The notes: a model not told the origin generated them from the letters alone. 64,000 nt of DNA from JAIOZK01 sp964468645 (GCA_964468645.1 CAYXUU010000030.1:1-64000), one strand, 5' to 3'. Shown: positions 39,202 through 49,532, counted from the first letter of the stretch. Program-made: numbers and translations.

Positions 39202-42200
39202 ATGAAAAAAACGGTATTGATTTTAATCTTCTTGCTACCGGTATTTTCCCCGGTATTGTTTTGCCAGTATTTATCCTTTACAGATGGCCCTCAAATTACA
39301 GCTGCTCCGACTACTCTCCCCGAACGAACATTTATTAATGATGGTCCAACGGGTTGTTCGGTAGGCTATAATTTTACAGGTGCCCTGGTGGCCGGTAAGG
39401 AAGTTGAAGGAGTGGATTATCAGTTTCTTCAAATCGAAGGATTTGCCCCAATGGGTCAGGTAGGCGCCCCGGCTCTGCCAAGCCATAATGAGATCATTGC
39501 CATGCCCAGGAATTCAAACGGCAGAATAGAAATTCTCCATACTGAATACTACGAATATGAAGGGTATTTAATTCATCCAGTATTGGAACCTGCAGCTGAT
39601 ACAGAAGGTGCAGACGAACCGGAGTTCGAACGAAATGAACAGATTTACAGTACCAACAAGTTTTTTCCGGAGAATATCGTCAAAATCGTAAATGTAGGAT
39701 TATCAAGGGGGACACCGCTTGCCAATACCCAGGTACGGCCCGTTCAATTCAATCCGGTTACCGGGATTATCAGGGTTTATACAAAGATCAGCTATCGTAT
39801 CGACTTTGTTGGTGGATTTGGTTCATTTGATTATATCGCAGCTGAGAACTCACTCCATTACACCAATTTGCTTAAATTGAATGTTTTAAATTCTGAGAGC
39901 ATCCCCAATGGCATTGATACCGGTAGCGGGTATTCAGGATCTGGATCAAGAACAGGGGAAAAGAATTATATCATTATAACACATTCAGCCTATTTAAGCC
40001 AGGCCAATCAACTTGCAAACTGGAAAAGGCAACTGGGATACACCGTTGAAGTGGTATCACAATCGGGCTGGAACGCCACCCAGGTTAAATCAGCTATAAG
40101 CACACGATATAATAGCTGGACCCCGCACCCCGATTATTTTGTTATTATTGGAGACCATACCGGATCTTATGCTGTTCCCGGAGAAATTCATCAAAGTGTT
40201 TATAACGGCGCCGACTTCGCCACAGATCTATATTATGCATGTATGGACGGACTAACTGACTGGCATCCGGAGATGGCACATGGCAGGATCTCCTGTTCAT
40301 CACCAACAGAAGCAGGTGTTATTGTCAACAAGATAATTGATTATGAAAAGACCCCGCCAACAACAGCATCCTATTACACCAATATGTTAAGTTGTGCTCA
40401 GTATCAGGTTTATAGTCCCGAGACTGGATATGCTGAACGCAGGTTTTGCCACACCAGTGAGGAAATAAGGGATTACCTGCAGAATAGTCACTCCTATACC
40501 TCAACAAGGGTTTACTGGACAGATTCAGGATGGCCCCTTGCCACGCGTCGTTATAATAACACCTATTATTCAACCGGTCAATTGCTTCCGGCAGATTTAC
40601 GTGATGTTGGCTTTAACTGGAATGGAGGTGCATCAGATATTACAACAGCAATAAATAATGGTAAATTTATGGTTTTTCATCGTGATCATGGATATACAGG
40701 TGGCTCCGGTTGGGCACATCCATATTATACTACCACTTCGATGGAGAGCCTGACAAATGGTTCCCTTCTTCCCGTTGTTTTCAGCATGAACTGCAGTACA
40801 GGTGATTTTCTGGCATACAACTGCTTTGCCGAGAAATTTCTTCGCATGGAAAATAGGGGGGCTGTTGGTGTTATTGCTGCGTCTTACACCAGTTATAGCG
40901 GTTATAATGATGCCATGTCGGTAGGATTGATCGATGCCATCTGGGCTACTCCCGGTCTATATCCGGTAATGGGAACCGGGGGAACCGGTGCTAATTATAC
41001 AATCGGAACAGGAAATGAGATCTATACGATGGGCGATGTGTTAAACCAGGGATTATATGCCATGGAACAAAACTGGTGGGGTTCAACAACATATGAGCAA
41101 TATGCCTATGAGTTGTTTCATTATTTCGGGGATCCCGCCATGAGGATCTGGACATCAAATCCTAACAGCAATATAATAACTGCAATACACCCAACTACCG
41201 TTGACTGTTCCGGAACTGATTTTTTAGTATCAGGCTCAACTCCGGGAGCAACTGCTACACTGGTAGTAAATAATAAATTGATTTACAAAACCACCTTGGA
41301 TGGCAGCGGTAATGGAACTTTTGCTTATTCAATTACGGAGCCGGATACTGCAATGTTATTTACAATTTCAAAACAAAATCATAAACCTTATGTGTCTTCA
41401 ATACCCATGAATGGAACCTGTGCTTATCCCCCTGCTATTACAACCAATGCAACAGCATGTGTTGGGTCAAGTACTGCAACTGCCAATGGTGTTGTAGGTC
41501 ATGATTTTGGCAGTGCGGTTCTCGAAAGCGGTGTGGTTTATGCCCCAACACCCAATCCACGCTGTGACAGTTCAGGTTGTACCACCCTGCCAACTTCACC
41601 AACAATTACTGCTGGATCATTCTCATCATCTCTTACAGGCCTTGGCGGTGGCACCAATTATTACCTGTGTGCATATGCCAGGAATGCACACGGAACCAGT
41701 TATGGTATTGATGATGAATTTACAACCAATGCCAATGCAGGCGCGGTTATCCTGCCCTGGACAGAAGATTGGGAAAATGCCGGAGTGATGTGTTATACTG
41801 CTGATCAGATTTGCCTTGCTGGCCTACCGGAATGGGATTATGATAGGAGTGTGATCGGAGGAAGGCTGCGCCTGGATGTTGGAACATCTTTTTGCCACGG
41901 AGGATGCCGGGCTGCCACCTTAGACAGAGAGTTATCCGGTAGTACCAATATCAATTATTTGACCGCAACCCTTGATCTCAGCGCTTACAGCGGCGCCTCC
42001 GATCTGGAATTATCGTTTTATTATATGCACCACGGGGAAGAATCTCATTGGAATGATCGTGTTTGGGTAAGAGGAAGTAATACTGATCCCTGGGTACAGA
42101 TTTATGATTTGTATGCTAATAGAGGTACAGCAGGAAATTGGAACACTGTCAGCAGCCTTGATATTGATGCAACGTTATCAGGAGCTTCTCAGATTGTATC

Positions 42201-42846
42201 TTCTACTTTCCAGTTACGATTTGGACAAGAAGACAATTGGCCGGCTAACTCAACAACCGCTTCTGATGGTTTTACCTTTGATGATATAAGTATTACCAAA
42301 TCGACACCTTTACCAAATCTTAATGTGCAAAATGTCGCTGTTACGGATGGCCAATCAAATTGTTATGATGCGACAAATACTTTGACTGTTGCAGGATCAG
42401 GATCCAACGTTCATGTTTATTCAGGTGGTGTGGCGAATTTTATAGCTGGGAATAAGATTGTTGTAAATCCAGGATTTTATGGTCATCCTGGAAGTGAAGT
42501 CAGTTTCAGCATATCCACAGGAAGTTATTGTGGAAGCGTGGTACCTATGGCAAATGTCACTGCAATTGAGGAAGAAGAAACAAATATTGAAGATGTTATG
42601 GCGTTAAGTACTGAGATTAAGATCTATCCTAATCCGAGTACCGGACAGTTTAATGTTGAATTTGAGAACGGGCAAATAGATGCGGAGATATTTGTGTTTA
42701 ATATGCATGGGATGATGGTATATCAATCGAAATGTAAGGATCAGAACCTTCATATTATTGACTTAAATCATATGCCATCGGGAATGTATCTGATCATTAT
42801 TAAAACCGAAGATACCGTACTAAAAGAAAAACTGATACTTAACTAA
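39202..42846 (+). CDS. Gingipain-like C25 cysteine protease with T9SS tail
   Basis: A 1214-residue extracellular protease. Signal peptide 1-22 (ending VLFCQ); a propeptide-like N-terminal domain to about 245; the C25 catalytic region about 250-650 with NYIIITHSAYLSQANQLANW, ISCSSPTEAGVIVNKIIDYE, His496 in RDHGYTGG and Cys531 in SMNCSTGDF. After an Ig-like region come a fibronectin-like segment (TTNATACVGSSTATANG), a MAM/jelly-roll-like domain around 855-1030 (DDISITKS at its end), a 3-coathanger segment (NKIVVNPGFYGHPGSEVSFS) and a type A T9SS sorting domain (EIKIYPNPSTGQFNVEF ... GMYLIIIKTED). It should digest proteins outside the cell. Both catalytic residues are present, so it is probably active. 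Specificity (Arg or Lys) cannot be read. Monocistronic with its own strong promoter. Confidence 0.92.
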   Translation: MKKTVLILIFLLPVFSPVLFCQYLSFTDGPQITAAPTTLPERTFINDGPTGCSVGYNFTGALVAGKEVEGVDYQFLQIEGFAPMGQVGAPALPSHNEIIAMPRNSNGRIEILHTEYYEYEGYLIHPVLEPAADTEGADEPEFERNEQIYSTNKFFPENIVKIVNVGLSRGTPLANTQVRPVQFNPVTGIIRVYTKISYRIDFVGGFGSFDYIAAENSLHYTNLLKLNVLNSESIPNGIDTGSGYSGSGSRTGEKNYIIITHSAYLSQANQLANWKRQLGYTVEVVSQSGWNATQVKSAISTRYNSWTPHPDYFVIIGDHTGSYAVPGEIHQSVYNGADFATDLYYACMDGLTDWHPEMAHGRISCSSPTEAGVIVNKIIDYEKTPPTTASYYTNMLSCAQYQVYSPETGYAERRFCHTSEEIRDYLQNSHSYTSTRVYWTDSGWPLATRRYNNTYYSTGQLLPADLRDVGFNWNGGASDITTAINNGKFMVFHRDHGYTGGSGWAHPYYTTTSMESLTNGSLLPVVFSMNCSTGDFLAYNCFAEKFLRMENRGAVGVIAASYTSYSGYNDAMSVGLIDAIWATPGLYPVMGTGGTGANYTIGTGNEIYTMGDVLNQGLYAMEQNWWGSTTYEQYAYELFHYFGDPAMRIWTSNPNSNIITAIHPTTVDCSGTDFLVSGSTPGATATLVVNNKLIYKTTLDGSGNGTFAYSITEPDTAMLFTISKQNHKPYVSSIPMNGTCAYPPAITTNATACVGSSTATANGVVGHDFGSAVLESGVVYAPTPNPRCDSSGCTTLPTSPTITAGSFSSSLTGLGGGTNYYLCAYARNAHGTSYGIDDEFTTNANAGAVILPWTEDWENAGVMCYTADQICLAGLPEWDYDRSVIGGRLRLDVGTSFCHGGCRAATLDRELSGSTNINYLTATLDLSAYSGASDLELSFYYMHHGEESHWNDRVWVRGSNTDPWVQIYDLYANRGTAGNWNTVSSLDIDATLSGASQIVSSTFQLRFGQEDNWPANSTTASDGFTFDDISITKSTPLPNLNVQNVAVTDGQSNCYDATNTLTVAGSGSNVHVYSGGVANFIAGNKIVVNPGFYGHPGSEVSFSISTGSYCGSVVPMANVTAIEEEETNIEDVMALSTEIKIYPNPSTGQFNVEFENGQIDAEIFVFNMHGMMVYQSKCKDQNLHIIDLNHMPSGMYLIIIKTEDTVLKEKLILN

Positions 42847-43039
42847 TCCCTTAAAAAGGGCCACCGATAATGGCAAACTTTTTTGTGCTGTAATTTTCAT
42901 ACAGAAGCAAAATAAGAATTATACGCAGGAGCAATCCCACACCGTGAATTTTGTGTTACTTTGTATATCTGCCTGGTATTATTCAAAATTAAATTATAAA
43001 GATGGAAACTGGTACAAGCCGTAAATTTCTATCGATCAT

Positions 43040-43420
43040 ATGATAGAAGTAAGCAATAAAGTACCCGATATAAGTTATCATATAAAAAAGCCACCAGCCA
43101 GGAGCAGGAATATTTTTACCGATATCAGGTACTTTTTTCTAGTAAGGCCTGCAGTAATAACCCTTATTAATTTTAAAGATGAAGATGAGCGGCAAGTGTA
43201 TTGTGAAAGCATATTGCAAAGGACCGGTATTAAGGTAAATAATTTAAGAATGCTGAATATTCACAGGATTGGAATTGATGCTCCCGCCGGTTAGGTTTTT
43301 GAAGAACTGCTTAAATGGAATGGTGACCCTACCTGCTGGCCTAATCACATAACTAAAGTAAATCTTCTGGGTAATAAACTGGAGAGGATCAAGATCTTTC
43401 TTTTCGGCCGCTCAAATTAA
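43040..43420 (+). pseudogene. Unrecognised gene with one in-frame stop
   Basis: A 127-codon frame from ATG 43040 to TAA 43418-43420, broken by TAG at 43292-43294. Before the stop: SYHIKKPPARSRNIFTDIRY, INFKDEDERQVYCESIL, IHRIGIDAPAG; after it: VFEELLKWNGDPTCWPNHI and LERIKIFLFGRSN. The second part looks like a continuing conserved domain, so the stop probably inactivates it. I do not recognise the family. No signal peptide. It lies between the C25 protease and a beta-barrel gene. Confidence 0.55.
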
Positions 43421-43424
43421 AATG

Positions 43425-43456
43425 GTTGACAAGATACCTGCAAATTTTTATCTTTG
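43425..43456 (+). promoter_or_regulatory. Promoter of the beta-barrel protein gene
   Basis: GTTG (43425-43428), 20 nt, TATCTTTG (43449-43456), 51 bp before the ATG at 43508. The -7 box is a perfect match to TAnnTTTG. Confidence 0.7.
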
Positions 43457-43507
43457 TTTGTGCCGGAATAAATAAACCTGGTAATTCAATTAACCAAATC
43501 AAATATT

Positions 43508-44251
43508 ATGAAAAAGCTTATAGCAATAATTATCCCTGCGTTATTAGCAGTAAACGCTTACGGGCAATACAGTGTCGGTCCGAGGGCCGGTATTAATTTC
43601 TGCGTGGTAAATGGAAAATTCAGCGAGCATGATAATACAAAAAACAAATGGATTGTTGGCCCTGTTGCAGGAATAACAGGTAATTACTCATTTACAAATA
43701 TGTTGTCCCTGACAACAGAACTTTCATATTTAACGATGGGCCAAAAATTTGAAGGTGAGCACTTCGATTATTCACGGTCTGAAAGTTCCATGATATATAT
43801 TGTCAAGGAGCGTTTTAATTGTTTGCAATTCGCCTTGCTGGCACAGGCACTCTTTGGAACCAGCATATTAAGTTATTTTGTTATCCTGGGCCCTTTTCTA
43901 ACCCAAAAACTCGGGGGTATTGCTACCATTGATGATGGAAATATTATTACCAGATTAAGGATACTCTGGCAAACACCACCCGAAACCAGGGGGGAAAAAG
44001 GTGATTATTATGTTGATCCTGATCTGAACCGTAGAACAGATATAGGAATGTACCTTGGAGGTGGGATCGGCAAAAAACTCGGCCCCGGCCAGCTAAAACT
44101 TGATTTACGTTTTGGATTCGGAATGCGTGACCTGAATAAATTCGATAACAAAGAAGCCAAAAATAACGCCAGGGACAATGGCTACAAAGCATATCGAAGT
44201 ATGAATGCAAGTTTCACCCTGACATATCTTTATGCACTTGGAAAACAATAA
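43508..44251 (+). CDS. Outer-membrane beta-barrel protein (PorT-like family)
   Basis: A 247-residue protein. Signal peptide about 1-19 (KKLIAIIIPALLAVNAYG, cut before QYSVG). The mature part alternates polar and hydrophobic residues in strands: GPRAGINFCVV, GPVAGITGNYSF, LSLTTELSYLTMG, LRFGFGMRDLN, and ends NASFTLTYLYALGKQ with an aromatic strand, typical of small 8-10-strand Bacteroidota barrels. Function is unknown; such proteins are often porin-like or structural. Promoter at 43425-43456. Followed by a broken PD40 gene 66 bp downstream that may share its transcript. Confidence 0.8.
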   Translation: MKKLIAIIIPALLAVNAYGQYSVGPRAGINFCVVNGKFSEHDNTKNKWIVGPVAGITGNYSFTNMLSLTTELSYLTMGQKFEGEHFDYSRSESSMIYIVKERFNCLQFALLAQALFGTSILSYFVILGPFLTQKLGGIATIDDGNIITRLRILWQTPPETRGEKGDYYVDPDLNRRTDIGMYLGGGIGKKLGPGQLKLDLRFGFGMRDLNKFDNKEAKNNARDNGYKAYRSMNASFTLTYLYALGKQ

Positions 44252-44317
44252 TACCCCTGGATATTTACAGTAATGAAGTGTTCAGTTTCGTTTTGTTCAT
44301 TAAGGAGTTTAGATATC

Positions 44318-44779
44318 ATGACTGTAAAAAAGCTTTTAAATTATTCTGTTATTTCCTTTACGCTTATTGTTGTAATCTCACAACAATTAAGACTACAGAC
44401 TGAAGAATCCTCTGAATTCAAGGGTGCCTACCATTCACAGGATCCACCCGGAATAATCCCTGAGGTATTTGCAAAGGGAATTATTTCCCGTGAAGGTTTT
44501 GAAGACTAAGGAATTACATTTTCTAAAACCGGGGATTTATTGCTTTATACCTGTGATACCTCCCGATCAGATAAACATAATATTTTCTATTGCAGCTTAA
44601 AAAACGGTACATGGTCGGAGCCGGTACCCATTCCATTTTCATTTACCGGATCTATCGGTGAACCTGTGTTTTCTCCGCTTAGTGATAAGATCTATGATAC
44701 ACAATTAATGAAAAATGATAAAGATGAAGATATTTTCCGGGTCTCCTCACAGATCCTTAAGGCTTTAAAAACTGAATAA
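44318..44779 (+). pseudogene. Remnant of a PD40/WD40-like propeller protein gene
   Basis: ATG 44318, preceded by AAGGAG, starts a signal-like segment (KKLLNYSVISFTLIVVIS). The frame meets TAA at 44507-44509 after REGFED and goes on in frame with GITFSKTGDLLLYTCDTSRS, IFYCSLKNGTWSEPVPIPFS, IGEPVFSPLSDKIY and ends at ALKTE. FSK-DG and FSP-DKIY elements with LKNGTWSEP are typical PD40 (TolB-like) propeller blades, of which only about two remain. Normal family members have about 300 or more residues, so the gene is both interrupted and truncated. Confidence 0.65.
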
Positions 44780-44863
44780 TCCTGTTAGCTCACCAAAGGA
44801 CAAAATAAGAATATACATGTGGGTAAAAAGACCTAAATTGCAGCTGTAATAATAGCCGCTAAT

Positions 44864-46339
44864 TTGAATTTAGAAGTAAACCACATAAAACTCAATTGGA
44901 GACATGTTACCATAGGTATAATTTTATTGTTGTTTTTTAGCCAGACATTAATATACACATGGAAAACAGCTTCACCATATTGCCGTGCTGACGACTGGCG
45001 GTTTATTGAAATTTATCTTTTCCCACTTTTAGATGATACTTTCAAAATACAGGATTTATGGGCGGATCCAATACATACGCTTCCGGTTTATGCTGCTTTA
45101 TTTATAGCAAGTGCTGAATATTTCGATCTCCAGATACATTATATTGCAAGATTTGCCATCTTTTTTCAGCTATGTTTGGGATTCCTGATCATTTTCTCAT
45201 TTGTTAAATCCCTGAAACGTGCAAATGTGGATAATAGGTATTCATATCTGGCAATAATTGGGATATGCTCCGTCATTTATAGTTTTATTGTTAACGTACC
45301 CTATACTTGGCCAATAATGACCATATGTTACCTGTCAACAGTATTTATTGTTTTGATCTGTTTCTTTTGGGATTTATATTATTCCCGAAACAAAATCCTG
45401 GATTATAAATACATTGTTATTATTTCACTGACAATGGTTATTTCATTTCTTCTGTACAGCGACTGGACTTTGATATTCTTTCTGTCGATATTTATGGTTA
45501 CTGTAACAATCTTTTTTCTGGAGAAACAAAAGCGTAAAAAAATAATCATTCTTAATTTATTGCTGATTGTCTCTGCATTGATCGGATTGATGATCATGAA
45601 ATTTTATATAAGGGAGGATACACGAAGCTTTCAAAATAATATTTCAGCCTTTATTTCATTAATTGTCAATCATCCGCTACTGACTTTTAAATCATTAAGT
45701 ATTGGCCTGTTTTCCGGGATTATAAACTTGAAATGGTTCACCAATAATCTTGAGATAAACACATCAGGCTATATGGTATTATCCATGAGTTTCTTATTAA
45801 TTTATATATACATTTTGATTGTTTTTTTCATCCGGAAACTTTATAACAAATCCCTGCTTCCACCTGTAATGATGATGTATTCATTGATATTTATGTTCTC
45901 TGTTTTATCCTTCAGATATAATCCTGTTGACAATGGAATTTATTGTTTGTATTGGCCACGGTATATTCAATTCTACCAGGTGGGAATAATCGGTTTCCTT
46001 TGGAGTGTATATTTAATTTGGTTATCACATAAAGCCCGGAATAAGAGAATTAAGACAGGCTTTGTAATACTGATGTTTTCTTTAACCTCAGTTCTGGTTA
46101 TTTCCTGGATTAACGATTACGGGAGATCAGCCAGGGTTTCAAAATACCTAAGATACAAGTATCAGGGAGTTAGCCATGAATTAAGGGAAAAATTTTATAA
46201 TAACCATATTGAAGCACCCTGGAGTGTTCAGCCAGGCAAGGATATAAGTACGCAGCTAAAATTTCTGTATGATCACCAACTTAATGTATTTGCCCCCAAT
46301 TATCCCTATAAGGCTGTACAAAAAACAGATGAGCAATGA
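44864..46339 (+). CDS. Multi-spanning membrane protein, possibly a GT-C-like glycosyltransferase
   Basis: A 491-residue protein with roughly ten to eleven hydrophobic segments (for example at about 15-30, 70-90, 95-115, 125-160, 180-200, 205-225, 235-250, 300-320, 330-350, 375-395, 405-420). The first loop has the acidic, aromatic sequence CRADDWRFIEIYLFP, similar in style to the catalytic loop of GT-C enzymes, but I cannot assign a family. The C-terminal 80 residues are soluble. The start is uncertain: TTG 44864 is the first usable codon after a stop at 44834 and no ATG occurs before the first membrane segment. It converges on the glycan genes that follow (3 bp between stops), which supports a role in surface polysaccharide synthesis. 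Confidence 0.65.
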   Translation: MNLEVNHIKLNWRHVTIGIILLLFFSQTLIYTWKTASPYCRADDWRFIEIYLFPLLDDTFKIQDLWADPIHTLPVYAALFIASAEYFDLQIHYIARFAIFFQLCLGFLIIFSFVKSLKRANVDNRYSYLAIIGICSVIYSFIVNVPYTWPIMTICYLSTVFIVLICFFWDLYYSRNKILDYKYIVIISLTMVISFLLYSDWTLIFFLSIFMVTVTIFFLEKQKRKKIIILNLLLIVSALIGLMIMKFYIREDTRSFQNNISAFISLIVNHPLLTFKSLSIGLFSGIINLKWFTNNLEINTSGYMVLSMSFLLIYIYILIVFFIRKLYNKSLLPPVMMMYSLIFMFSVLSFRYNPVDNGIYCLYWPRYIQFYQVGIIGFLWSVYLIWLSHKARNKRIKTGFVILMFSLTSVLVISWINDYGRSARVSKYLRYKYQGVSHELREKFYNNHIEAPWSVQPGKDISTQLKFLYDHQLNVFAPNYPYKAVQKTDEQ

Positions 46340-46342
46340 TGG

Positions 46343-47119
46343 TTAATTATTGATTTTCCGTGCTATTACCAGGATAGAGGATCCCAGAATGGGTTTTGAG
46401 AAAAGTTTGTTCTCAATTTTCATTATTATTTTAAAAGTAGTATTAATGATAGGATGAGGTGGCTGAAAACCATATTCTACTATGTTTTTACGTTTGAAGT
46501 ATAAGGCAAATTTCCTTATTATCAAAACCGGAAATAAAAAAAATCCCCAGTAAGAAATATGTTCAATTTCAAGCCCAAGGCTGGTTAGCAATAATTTCAG
46601 TTCTTTTTTTCTGTAACGTTTAATATGCCCCAGAACGCTATCGTATTTACTGTAAAGCATATTAAATGCAGGCACATTAACTATTATTCTGCCATTCACT
46701 TTAAGATGTTTCAGGGCTTTTTTAACAAAGTCCCTGTCTTCCTTAATATGTTCAATTACGTCCAATAATAAAATCAAATCATAATATTCAAGCATATCGT
46801 GATTCAGGTCATAGATGTTATAGATGTATTTTTGGCCTGTAACATTCTTTATTTGTTTAACAGCAGTTTCATTTAAATCACAGCCATCAACAACCAATCC
46901 CAGGTCTGTTTCAAATAGTTGCATATTGATACCATTTCCGCATCCAATTTCTAATGCTTTAACTCCATCAATTACACCTGGATTAAAATGTCGTTTTATA
47001 TACTCAAACCGCCATCTTATCCAGAAATTATCCAGGTCATTAATATTAAACCAGTCATCTGACATTGAAACCTCTGTGGGAGACGACAAATATTTTATTT
47101 CGTTTTGTTGCATCTTCAT
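46343..47119 (-). CDS. Class I SAM-dependent methyltransferase
   Basis: A 258-residue enzyme with the Rossmann methyltransferase motifs: ALEIGCGNGIN (motif I, about 50-60), VVDGCDLNE (acidic residue that binds the SAM ribose), DLILLLDVIEHI (motif II) and GRIIVNVPAF (motif III). The last 70 residues, with GFFLFPVLIIRK, carry a hydrophobic stretch that may touch the membrane. It probably methylates a sugar or lipid-linked intermediate, judging from the adjacent polyprenyl-type glycosyltransferase 19 bp upstream. The acceptor is unknown. Last gene of a four-gene minus-strand run from 50579. Confidence 0.85.
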   Translation of the reverse strand: MKMQQNEIKYLSSPTEVSMSDDWFNINDLDNFWIRWRFEYIKRHFNPGVIDGVKALEIGCGNGINMQLFETDLGLVVDGCDLNETAVKQIKNVTGQKYIYNIYDLNHDMLEYYDLILLLDVIEHIKEDRDFVKKALKHLKVNGRIIVNVPAFNMLYSKYDSVLGHIKRYRKKELKLLLTSLGLEIEHISYWGFFLFPVLIIRKFALYFKRKNIVEYGFQPPHPIINTTFKIIMKIENKLFSKPILGSSILVIARKINN

Positions 47120-47138
47120 GAATTAATAAATCTGGTTG

Positions 47139-48131
47139 TTATCCTTTTATGTCAATTGAATTGGATTTTTTCCTGAATATCCGGCTTTTAACAATGAACA
47201 ACGGGCGATTCTTAACCTGGAAAAAAATGCGAATTACATATCCACCGATCAATCCCAGGGAAATAAGTTGTATTCCCCCAAATAATATTATAACAAAGAG
47301 AAGTGCTGTAAATCCCTCGGGAGTGGCATCAAAAACAATTTTTTGAATAAGTGTGTATCCAAAATATACTAATGAAATTAATAGTGCCATTAACCCTATC
47401 GTAAATACGAACTTAACCGGGAACTCGCTGAAGTTAAAAATACCATTTAATGCCAATCCGATTAATTTACTAAAAGAATACTTTGGTTTACCATTCTGTC
47501 GTTTATCCCTTTCAATTTCAATACCTATCTGGTTAAATCCGATCCAGCTTCTCATCCCTCTTAGAAACCGACTTTCTTCAGGCATGGAATTTAAATAGTC
47601 AACAGCTCTTCTGCTGATCAGGGAAAAATCACCTGAATTTACAGGAATCTCAATGTTCAATATTTTCCTTAGCAGATAATAAAAGAAACGATAGGAAATC
47701 TTTTTATACCACTTTTCTTTCCGGTCTATTCTTATTGCGTAAACAATATCAAAGCCCTGTTTGAAATATTTGTAAAATTCAATCAGAATTTCAGGCGGAT
47801 CCTGCAGGTCTGCATCAATGATGAGTACTGCTTCAGTTGCATTAACAAAACTGAGACCTGCAGTTATAGCCAGTTGATGACCAAAATTCCTGGAAAGAAA
47901 TACAGAATGGTAGGCTTCATTATTTAGGGATAGTTTTTCCATTTTCCATGGAGTTTGATCTGTGCTTCCGTCATCAACTAATATCACTTCAATAGAAAGA
48001 CCGGCATCTTCAATGAGTTTATCGAGCCGTTCAATTAATGTGTCAAACACCGCTTCTTCATTATATAGAGGTACTACAATGTTAATCCGGGGTGATGTGT
48101 TATTCTGTTTCAGGTTTTTTGTCGTCAGCAT
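47139..48131 (-). CDS. GT2 glycosyltransferase, polyprenyl-phosphate sugar synthase type
   Basis: A 330-residue membrane enzyme of the DPM1/GtrB/ArnC kind that moves a sugar from a nucleotide donor to polyprenyl phosphate at the inner membrane. Motifs: INIVVPLYNEE (about 17-27), VILVDDGSTDQTPW, LIIDADLQDPPE (DxD), GDFSLISRRAVDYL, EESRFLRGMRSWIGF, and two C-terminal transmembrane helices (FVFTIGLMALLISLVYFGYT; LLFVIILFGGIQLISLGLIG) ending with IRIFFQVKNRP. The ATG follows the upstream stop after one base (TAACATG), so the genes are co-translated. The sugar is not known. Confidence 0.9.
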   Translation of the reverse strand: MLTTKNLKQNNTSPRINIVVPLYNEEAVFDTLIERLDKLIEDAGLSIEVILVDDGSTDQTPWKMEKLSLNNEAYHSVFLSRNFGHQLAITAGLSFVNATEAVLIIDADLQDPPEILIEFYKYFKQGFDIVYAIRIDRKEKWYKKISYRFFYYLLRKILNIEIPVNSGDFSLISRRAVDYLNSMPEESRFLRGMRSWIGFNQIGIEIERDKRQNGKPKYSFSKLIGLALNGIFNFSEFPVKFVFTIGLMALLISLVYFGYTLIQKIVFDATPEGFTALLFVIILFGGIQLISLGLIGGYVIRIFFQVKNRPLFIVKSRIFRKKSNSIDIKG

Positions 48132-48132
48132 G

Positions 48133-49485
48133 TTAAAATGATATTTCAGCTTTTATCTTATTCAAAATCCAGTCTGTTGTTTTATCAATATCCCGGATAA
48201 AATAATTTCTATTACGTACAATAGTATTTGATTCTTCAACTTCTGTTATGAATTCATCGGGTAATAATTCAGGGAGTATGCTTCCTTCCGATTGACTTGC
48301 GTACCACCTGGCATGCCCGCGAGTAGATTGCGGCAGATGCATAATTCCAGGTACATTATGTATCCATCCGATCTTATGCTGAAAGGTACCTCCATGACAG
48401 ATGTAATAATCTGCAAATAAACCATAAAAAAAAGAAGAAAGAAGAGAAGAAGAGTCTGTAATTATGATAGAATCCTTAATAGCTGGATTTAAACCCAGAC
48501 AATGGCTAATTACTTTGTTAATCCCTGAATTTGTTGATTCCCTTAATTTAATGAACAATTCTTCAAGTGTTTTATACATAGGATTATAATAAAAATCAAC
48601 CGGTAATGAAAAACCATCCAGTATAATTGTGCAATTTTCCCATGTTTGTTTAATTTTAATAATTAATGCACTCAGAAAAGAAATTTGATTAACACAGGCC
48701 CTGACACTCATTTCATCCCTCACGCTTAACCAGATAAAAGGTTTTCTTTCTTCGTTATGTATGCCAGGTAGTGCATATATGCTTTTACTGACTTTCCTTA
48801 TCAGTCTTTCTTTTAATTTCTTAGTTATTAACCTGGAACCAAGCCGTGTTGCATGACCATCGGTTTGGCCTATTATCTCATCAAGTCTCAGATTTGATTT
48901 ATTGTCGGAGATTATCTGGTTGAATTTTATATTATTAACAAAATGTTGGATATTGCCTAAAGGCTGAAACAAATTATAAAGGGAAATCCTGTTGAGATCG
49001 CGATACTTATGAACATTTTTAACCACAAAGTAAAAGGCAGAAAGTTCATTCCAGAGATGATGTGCAAAATTTGGATCTCCTGAGAAAATGATGATCTTTT
49101 TTACATTTCGTTGAGGCTTAAAATCAGATAAAAATAATCTGGTCTGATCCTGAAGATCCTTTCTTTCAACAATATTGGCATTGTTATTATCTATTCGGAA
49201 TGTAGTTTCTTTATCATGGAATATTATATATTTTACAGGCCATCCAAACCCTGCTTCATCTGTCATTAGAAAGAAACAGGATTCATTCTCTATGAACAGA
49301 TAATAAATTTTTTGTGTATGACTGAAAAAACTCCCCTTTGATTTTACTTCTAAACCGGAATAGGGAGATGTAACAGAAAAACAGCCGTTATGTAATATAC
49401 TTTGTTGATAGGCTAAAATAATCCTGTCATAAACAAATTCGTTTAACACTAATATGGACTCAATAAATTGCTTAAAATACTGCAT
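48133..49485 (-). CDS. Unrecognised protein in the glycan block
   Basis: A 450-residue soluble protein without signal peptide or clear membrane segment. I do not recognise its family. Visible features: FAHHLWNELSAFYFVVKNVH near 155-175, RKPFIWLSVRDEMSVRACVN, ENCTIILDGFSLPVDFYY, and SSSLLSSFFYGLFADYYICH followed by GGTFQHKIGW near the C-terminus. A histidine-rich middle and a Rossmann-like end are compatible with a GT-B-type glycosyltransferase such as the capsule-associated DUF563/GT61 group, but this is only an impression. It sits between the sulfotransferase (47 bp upstream) and the GT2 gene (1 bp downstream), so it probably acts on the same glycan. Confidence 0.6.
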   Translation of the reverse strand: MQYFKQFIESILVLNEFVYDRIILAYQQSILHNGCFSVTSPYSGLEVKSKGSFFSHTQKIYYLFIENESCFFLMTDEAGFGWPVKYIIFHDKETTFRIDNNNANIVERKDLQDQTRLFLSDFKPQRNVKKIIIFSGDPNFAHHLWNELSAFYFVVKNVHKYRDLNRISLYNLFQPLGNIQHFVNNIKFNQIISDNKSNLRLDEIIGQTDGHATRLGSRLITKKLKERLIRKVSKSIYALPGIHNEERKPFIWLSVRDEMSVRACVNQISFLSALIIKIKQTWENCTIILDGFSLPVDFYYNPMYKTLEELFIKLRESTNSGINKVISHCLGLNPAIKDSIIITDSSSLLSSFFYGLFADYYICHGGTFQHKIGWIHNVPGIMHLPQSTRGHARWYASQSEGSILPELLPDEFITEVEESNTIVRNRNYFIRDIDKTTDWILNKIKAEISF

Positions 49486-49532
49486 TCCTTTAAAGTAAAT
49501 ATCAAAATGTTATGATCGGCAAAAAAAGCTTG

